A stretch of DNA of 22,987 nucleotides, from positions 1-22,987 of the forward strand of contig WHUX01000488.1 in the NCBI GenBank assembly GCA_015179025.1, in the 5' to 3' direction. This DNA is from Terfezia claveryi. Its lineage: Eukaryota; Ascomycota; Pezizomycetes; Pezizales; Pezizaceae. Positions 19,322-22,987 of this stretch are shown piece by piece. Position numbers and translations under genes: made by a program. A model generated the notes under the pieces. It saw nothing but the letters and a program-made list of their open reading frames with translations. It had not been told where the DNA came from and searched no databases. Positions within the stretch are counted from its first letter, which is position 1. The number at the start of each line of letters is the position of its first letter.

Positions 19322-19411
19322 CATCTGTGACAAGTTCTCCATCCGTGACAAGTTTTCCATCCGTAACAAGTTTTCCATCCGTGACATGTTTTCCATCCGT
19401 GACACTTAAAA
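19322..19411 (+). repeat. 18-bp tandem array with CATCCGTGACA core
   Basis: Five units start at 19322, 19340, 19358, 19376 and 19394, exactly 18 bases apart, consensus CATCCGTGACAAGTTTTC. It begins 30 bases beyond the stop codon of the unknown minus-strand gene (19441) and lies upstream of the H3-like gene. Differences between units are C/T and G/A (ATCTGTG, CCGTAAC), as elsewhere in the window. Confidence 0.9.
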
Positions 19412-19440
19412 GAAATCCAAATTAGTTCCCATTCTCCTCC

Positions 19441-20994
19441 CTAGTTTGCTTCTTCCCCATCCTCACTGTAATTGTCACCTTCATCATCATACTCACCCTC
19501 ATCCTCATCTGCTGGCTCATCTTTCTCCCCATCATTGCCTGCGACTTCTTCTCGCTTTGTCATCTTTATTGTTGTCGCTTGTTGTCATCGCAGCACCTTG
19601 ATGTAAAATCCGCTGATATACTTGTTCATTGACTTCACAATCTTCTCCTCGGTGGAATCCCTATAGTCCCCATCTTGGTGTCGCTTAGAAGCGATTCGGC
19701 AGGCCTATCTCCACTAGGTACTGACAACGCCTTTCCCCATTTGCTAGGAGTCGGATTCAGTTGATTGAGCTTCTTCTTCTGAAGAACCCTCCGAAGCTAC
19801 CCATCGGCCCCATAGTCCTGTATCTTGTCATCATCTTCCTTGTTGGGTTTGTCATCGTAGTCCTATCTACTTGTGAGTAAAGTTCTCAGATTTAGATCAA
19901 GCACGAGGAAGCACCTACCTCTTCAATATCCGTCCCAATGTCCTCATCACTTAAGCAATCGTCGGCACCCCCCTCAGCCAACTCCTCTTGTATAGTCTGT
20001 ATCCTGCTATCAATTGCTAGTGGTGTGTTGGGCCCTGTATCACTAGTCCCGTACCCAGACACTGTGTCACGTTCGGTTGGCTTATCAAATCGGGCATAGG
20101 CTTGGCGGTTGATCGGCACAACGCTAATGACCACTGCGAATTGCTGCACTGGCTTTACCCCTATTGCTTCCAACTCAGCATTGGGAATTTTGAATTCGGG
20201 GAGTCTTCTTGCTCCTGTAATTCCAAATAGACTCACTTCTGCTCGTCGGATAGCTGATGCCACTGGTACAAAATATATGCCTTTTTGCGGATAAATATCA
20301 GATCGCAAGTCCTTGGAACCAGTCGTTCAAAGTTGCCTCGTTCCACATCGGTTAACGAGGCCCTTCGGGTGCCTATTGCCCTTCCAGTAGTAGTGGCGTG
20401 TTCGGCCTCCTTAATCCCTGCTTTGAGCACCCTGTTTACCTTTTGCCTTTTCCAGTCCTTGGCCCGCTCCCACGACAGCGGGGGTCCAAGCAGTTTCTTG
20501 TGTGTTTCTCGAATTTTTTTCGTATGGGGATTAGTTGAGGTGCCCCATGCCTTCTCCCCCCACTAAATTCTGTGTCTGGATTAAACTCTCGAGGGCCCCA
20601 TGGGAAGTCGGCATATTTGGCATAAAGATTCTTTGGAACATCCTCGGCAAGTTCGGCTCTTGGCGTGCTTCTTGTTGGAACATCTGCAATTGGGGGTGGG
20701 TAGAAGGCTAGTTCGGCTCTTGTCCTTCTCCTTGTTGGAACATCCTCAACTGGGGGTGGGATGAGGGCTAGTTCGGCTCTTGTCCTTCTTCTTGGAACAT
20801 CCTAATTGGGTGAGCTAATTCTGCTCTTGTCTTCCTTTTTTGGGGAACATGCTCTGTGTGAGTTGTCGGCGTCTTCGGACCGGGCTGGCTGGCGCTCCTA
20901 GGGTTGTCTTTCTTTTTTTCTGCATGGGAGGTTCTGGTGCCTGGCTGGTTGGCGCTTTACCAGTTGTCTTTTTCTTCTCAGGATGGTTTGGCAT
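19441..20994 (-). pseudogene. Decayed gene of unknown family with repeats and acidic tail
   Basis: Not recognised. Coding-like blocks follow in order on the minus strand. A basic, Pro/Lys-rich start is at 20994 (MPNHPEKKKTTGKAPTSQAP). A repeat of about 20 residues follows (next entry), then NLYAKYADFPWGPREFNPD near 20630-20570. The block 20490-20233 has KDWKRQKVNRVLKAGIKEAE, GRAIGTRRASLTDVERGNF and ERLVPRTCDLIFIRKKAYIL, and ends just before a GTGAGT (possible 5' splice site). An open frame 20308-19892 follows, ending DEDIGTDIEE before GTAGGT, another splice-like site. Then comes a block with STEEKIVKSMNKYISGFYIK near 19660-19600 and an acidic tail ending DNYSEDGEEAN, TAG at 19441. Frame changes near A-runs (about 20515, 20910) and several TAG/TGA show decay or sequence errors. 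Exon structure is uncertain. Confidence 0.5.
20641..20870 (-). repeat. 60-bp tandem repeat coding a 20-residue unit
   Basis: Three units of close to 60 bp (starting near 20641, 20701 and 20761 on the plus strand) and a shorter fourth. On the minus strand each codes a version of DVPTRRRTRAELA followed by LIPPPVE, FYPPPIA or similar; the first unit in protein order is EHVPQKRKTRAELAHPIR. The frame is kept across the last three units and broken between the first and second. Confidence 0.8.
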
Positions 20995-21053
20995 TGCGAA
21001 TACTTAAACACAAACTTCGTCAGTAGTCTTTCCACTTTGGGCTCAACCTCGTT

Positions 21054-21099
21054 CCCTTGACACGACCTCTGTACACCTCTATGACAACCTCCGTGACAC
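21054..21099 (+). repeat. Degenerate 12-bp array related to CCTCCGTGACA
   Basis: Units start at 21054, 21066, 21076 and 21088: CCCTTGACACGA, CCTCTGTACA, CCTCTATGACAA, CCTCCGTGACAC. It lies 60-100 bases upstream of the ATG (20994) of the unknown minus-strand gene. Same core as the other arrays. Confidence 0.65.
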
Positions 21100-21218
21100 G
21101 ATTTTGTAAAACATACGTCTTGGTTCTGCTAGTTATTTAGAGGGAATGTCTGTGATTGAGATAAATGATAGTCAGTGAATAAGCTAACTATCATTCGACT
21201 TCAAATTTCTGGACACGA

Positions 21219-21294
21219 CCTCCATCACAGCCTCTGTGACATCCTCCGTGACGGCCTCCGTGACATCCTCCGTGACGGCCTCCGTGACATGGCT
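21219..21294 (+). repeat. 12-bp tandem array CCTCCGTGACRK
   Basis: Six units at 21219, 21231, 21243, 21255, 21267 and 21279, exactly 12 bases apart, alternating CCTCCGTGACAT-like and CCTCCGTGACGG, which gives a 24-bp higher-order period. It lies upstream of the unknown minus-strand gene and downstream of the reading frame at 21937-21467. The first unit is degenerate (CCTCCATCACAG). Confidence 0.9.
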
Positions 21295-21466
21295 TTGGAA
21301 CACATACCCTCTTCGTTATCTTACTGCAGATTATATAGATAGAAATCACCGTTGAAGCGCTGACGATTCCTTGGAATTTGCAGATAAATAGAAGATGACC
21401 ACCAAAAACCTCTGTTCGTGCAAATAAAGGAATTCATTCTTTGTTTACAAGCAAACCTGGATGCCA

Positions 21467-21937
21467 TTAACTGAACACGGGCACGTGACTAGCATCACCA
21501 CGATGCGTGTACCCATCATTGTGAATTTTACCTGTAGTCAAGTCTACGCATGAATATATTGGTGGTTTAATTTTGGTTAATATGGAACGATATCGGCCAA
21601 AATGAAAATCAGAAGAGCCTGGCCCAATGTCAATAGTAAGACTTCCCCCCACAGCGACCTCCTCCATGGCTCCTGCTTCCTGCTACCTTTGCCATCGCTT
21701 TTGTTTGGAACATAGGCGTCGCCGGGATGACCGCTCTTGAGACCTACCTTGCCCTTCTTGGGTTAATAATGGGGGGGGGTCAAATGATGGGGAAGGTTGT
21801 TTAGGTTGGGAATGTTCAAATGGCGAGTATGGGGATTGCCTGGGACTTGGACTAACAAAGAGAGGCTTCTCATTCTCTTTGTTTTCAACCCCTGGCTCAG
21901 GATTGTCCTCCTGCATCTCCACCACTAGTTCCTGCAA
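21467..21937 (-). pseudogene. Unknown Pro/Ser-rich protein frame with one internal TAG
   Basis: One minus-strand frame of about 157 codons, interrupted only by a TAG at 21685-21683 (QR, stop, QEAGAMEEV). Residues 1-80 are acidic then Pro/Ser-rich (NKENEKPLFVSPSPRQSPYS) and end in a basic stretch (SSRRRLCSKQKRW). After the TAG comes a more ordered segment (MEEVAVGGSLTIDIGPGSSD, HFGRYRSILTKIKPPIYSCV). No family recognised. There is no convincing start; an upstream TGA precedes a TTG, and the first ATG is eight codons into the frame. CAG-to-TAG mutation would explain the stop. Confidence 0.4.
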
Positions 21938-22733
21938 AACCCCCTCTCATTATCTCCTTCAGTTTCGGCTTCACTAGGGGTGGCTGGCACCTCTACCGTT
22001 GGACAACGTGACTGATTTGCACTCGGTATCGGGTTTGATAATCACTAAAGTTTGGGTAAAAGGAATTTGCTGCAAGCCAGTAATGCCATGTCAAATCAAG
22101 TGTGAGTTACCACACAATACTGCTATACGTCCTTTTCCTGTTCCTCACCGCAGATCAGTTTCCAGCAGGAGGAACCACATGACCTTGCGGCACATGTGTT
22201 TTCCACGCGCTTCAAACATGACCTGCTCAAGGTAACAGGAAAATAACAATTATCGTCATCTGTTCAGTGGAACCGCGCAAAATGGGACAAGCCCACATGG
22301 CTATCGCACTTACTCAAATAACACGGGACATGTACGCAACATCATATGGGGCAAGCAAAAAAGTATGGAAGTCATACCTTGACCCTGGAATTTCACCTCT
22401 TTGCCTGATAGTCAAATTAGCTGGCATACTTTCTTGTGGTATAGTAATAAAGGATAGGAGGTGCTTGATGCGGAATGACAAAAGGCTAGGGAGATGCAGA
22501 TAATGGAGGACAGAAGTTAATCGAGTGGTAGGAGGTGGGGACACGTGGAATTTATCTGGCCCCAGCAGACCCTGGCCTAAGCTACTGCCCCAAAACATCT
22601 CTAGTTACTCCCTGAGACATCCCTAAGTATGTGTTACCTGTTTCGGAACTGGCTTGGCTTGACCCAGACCCCTTGACCCATTGTACCTCACAAGGAGGCT
22701 CATGCAAGCAGACTACCTATACCTCTGCAAGTG
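21938..22733. other. No recognisable gene
   Basis: Short open frames on both strands (22267-22503 plus, 22314-22598 minus, 21999-22235 plus) overlap each other and show no motif, repeat or bias that would favour one of them. Nothing else is evident. Confidence 0.4.
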
Positions 22734-22934
22734 ATGAACGACATTATTGCTAGTAGAGCAATTGATGGGTCGATGAGATGTGAACGACTAGACTATATCA
22801 GGATTAATGATGCTTTTGAGAAGATGCATTGACCATTATCACATGAGACAGATAGAACGCTTCACCCAGCCTACCTTCTACTGGCTAAACTAACTCTTAT
22901 AGTATACAACAAAGTGTATCAGTACATGCCTTAA
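22734..22934 (+). pseudogene. Coding-like remnant of unknown family
   Basis: From ATG 22734 the plus frame reads MNDIIASRAIDGSMRCERLD, YIRINDAFEKMH, TGA (22830-22832; CGA-to-TGA would fit), PLSHETDRTLHPAYLLLAKL, TLIVYNKVYQYMP, then TAA. Composition is protein-like (balanced Ile/Leu, charged helices) and unlike the low-complexity frames around it, but I do not recognise the family. The match between the single stop and the C-to-T pattern of the window is suggestive only. Confidence 0.35.
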
Positions 22935-22987
22935 CCTCAACTACATAGGTTGACAATAACCAGTCCATCCCATTGACCAGTCAATCG

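Noticed and set aside
17416..19411. CRISPR-like regular repeats
   Set aside because: Units are directly tandem with no unique spacers, and the surrounding DNA is fungal with retrotransposons; these are minisatellites sharing a core.

Overview
The window looks like repeat-rich, gene-poor DNA from a filamentous fungus, most likely an ascomycete (Pezizomycotina). This rests on Plavaka-type, Ty1/copia and chromodomain Ty3/gypsy relics of fungal type. It also rests on decay that is overwhelmingly C-to-T / G-to-A: in-frame stops are mostly TAG/TAA where CAG, CAA or TGG is expected and TGA where CGA is expected, a RIP-like pattern. No intact host gene, rRNA or tRNA was recognised. The genus cannot be told from the sequence.

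Layout. 1-3185: the 3' part of a Plavaka (CACTA-related) transposase relic with GC-rich subterminal repeats and hairpins. 3186-5840: a copia pol relic, cut off inside the integrase core and continuing through RT and RNase H. 5841-6440: AT-rich non-coding DNA, perhaps the copia LTR. About 6440-10865: plus-strand gypsy copy A, heavily mutated. Its gag is interrupted at 7444-8205 by a foldback element with a 9-bp target duplication (Mutator/MULE-like). 10866-16974: minus-strand gypsy copy B of the same family, inserted in copy A's pol, with LTRs, gag, protease, RT, RNase H, integrase and chromodomain. At 16975 copy B's 5' LTR is cut by a 157-bp sequence matching the foldback element's terminal repeat.

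17132-22987 is not typical transposon sequence and is the most interesting part. On the minus strand, 18763 to about 18148 carries a decayed but recognisable histone H3-like gene: an N-terminus like H3's (MAGTKQ, a stop, then AR), a Lys/Arg-rich tail made of heptad repeats, and a histone fold in order (alphaN/alpha1, an enlarged loop 1, alpha2 with ALQEATEAYL, alpha3 with RQTILRRDVVLW). A low-complexity C-terminal extension follows. A second decayed minus-strand gene of unknown family (about 20994-19441) has 20-residue repeats and an acidic tail. Around both genes lie short tandem arrays with periods of 19, 18, about 12 and 12 bp that share the core CCGTGACA. A third unknown reading frame (21937-21467) and a coding-like remnant (22734-22934) follow.

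The H3-like gene carries the same C-to-T type stops as the transposons. It was therefore probably multi-copy when mutated, and it may be cargo of a mobile element whose left end is the terminal repeat at 16975 and whose right end lies outside the window. That link is inference.
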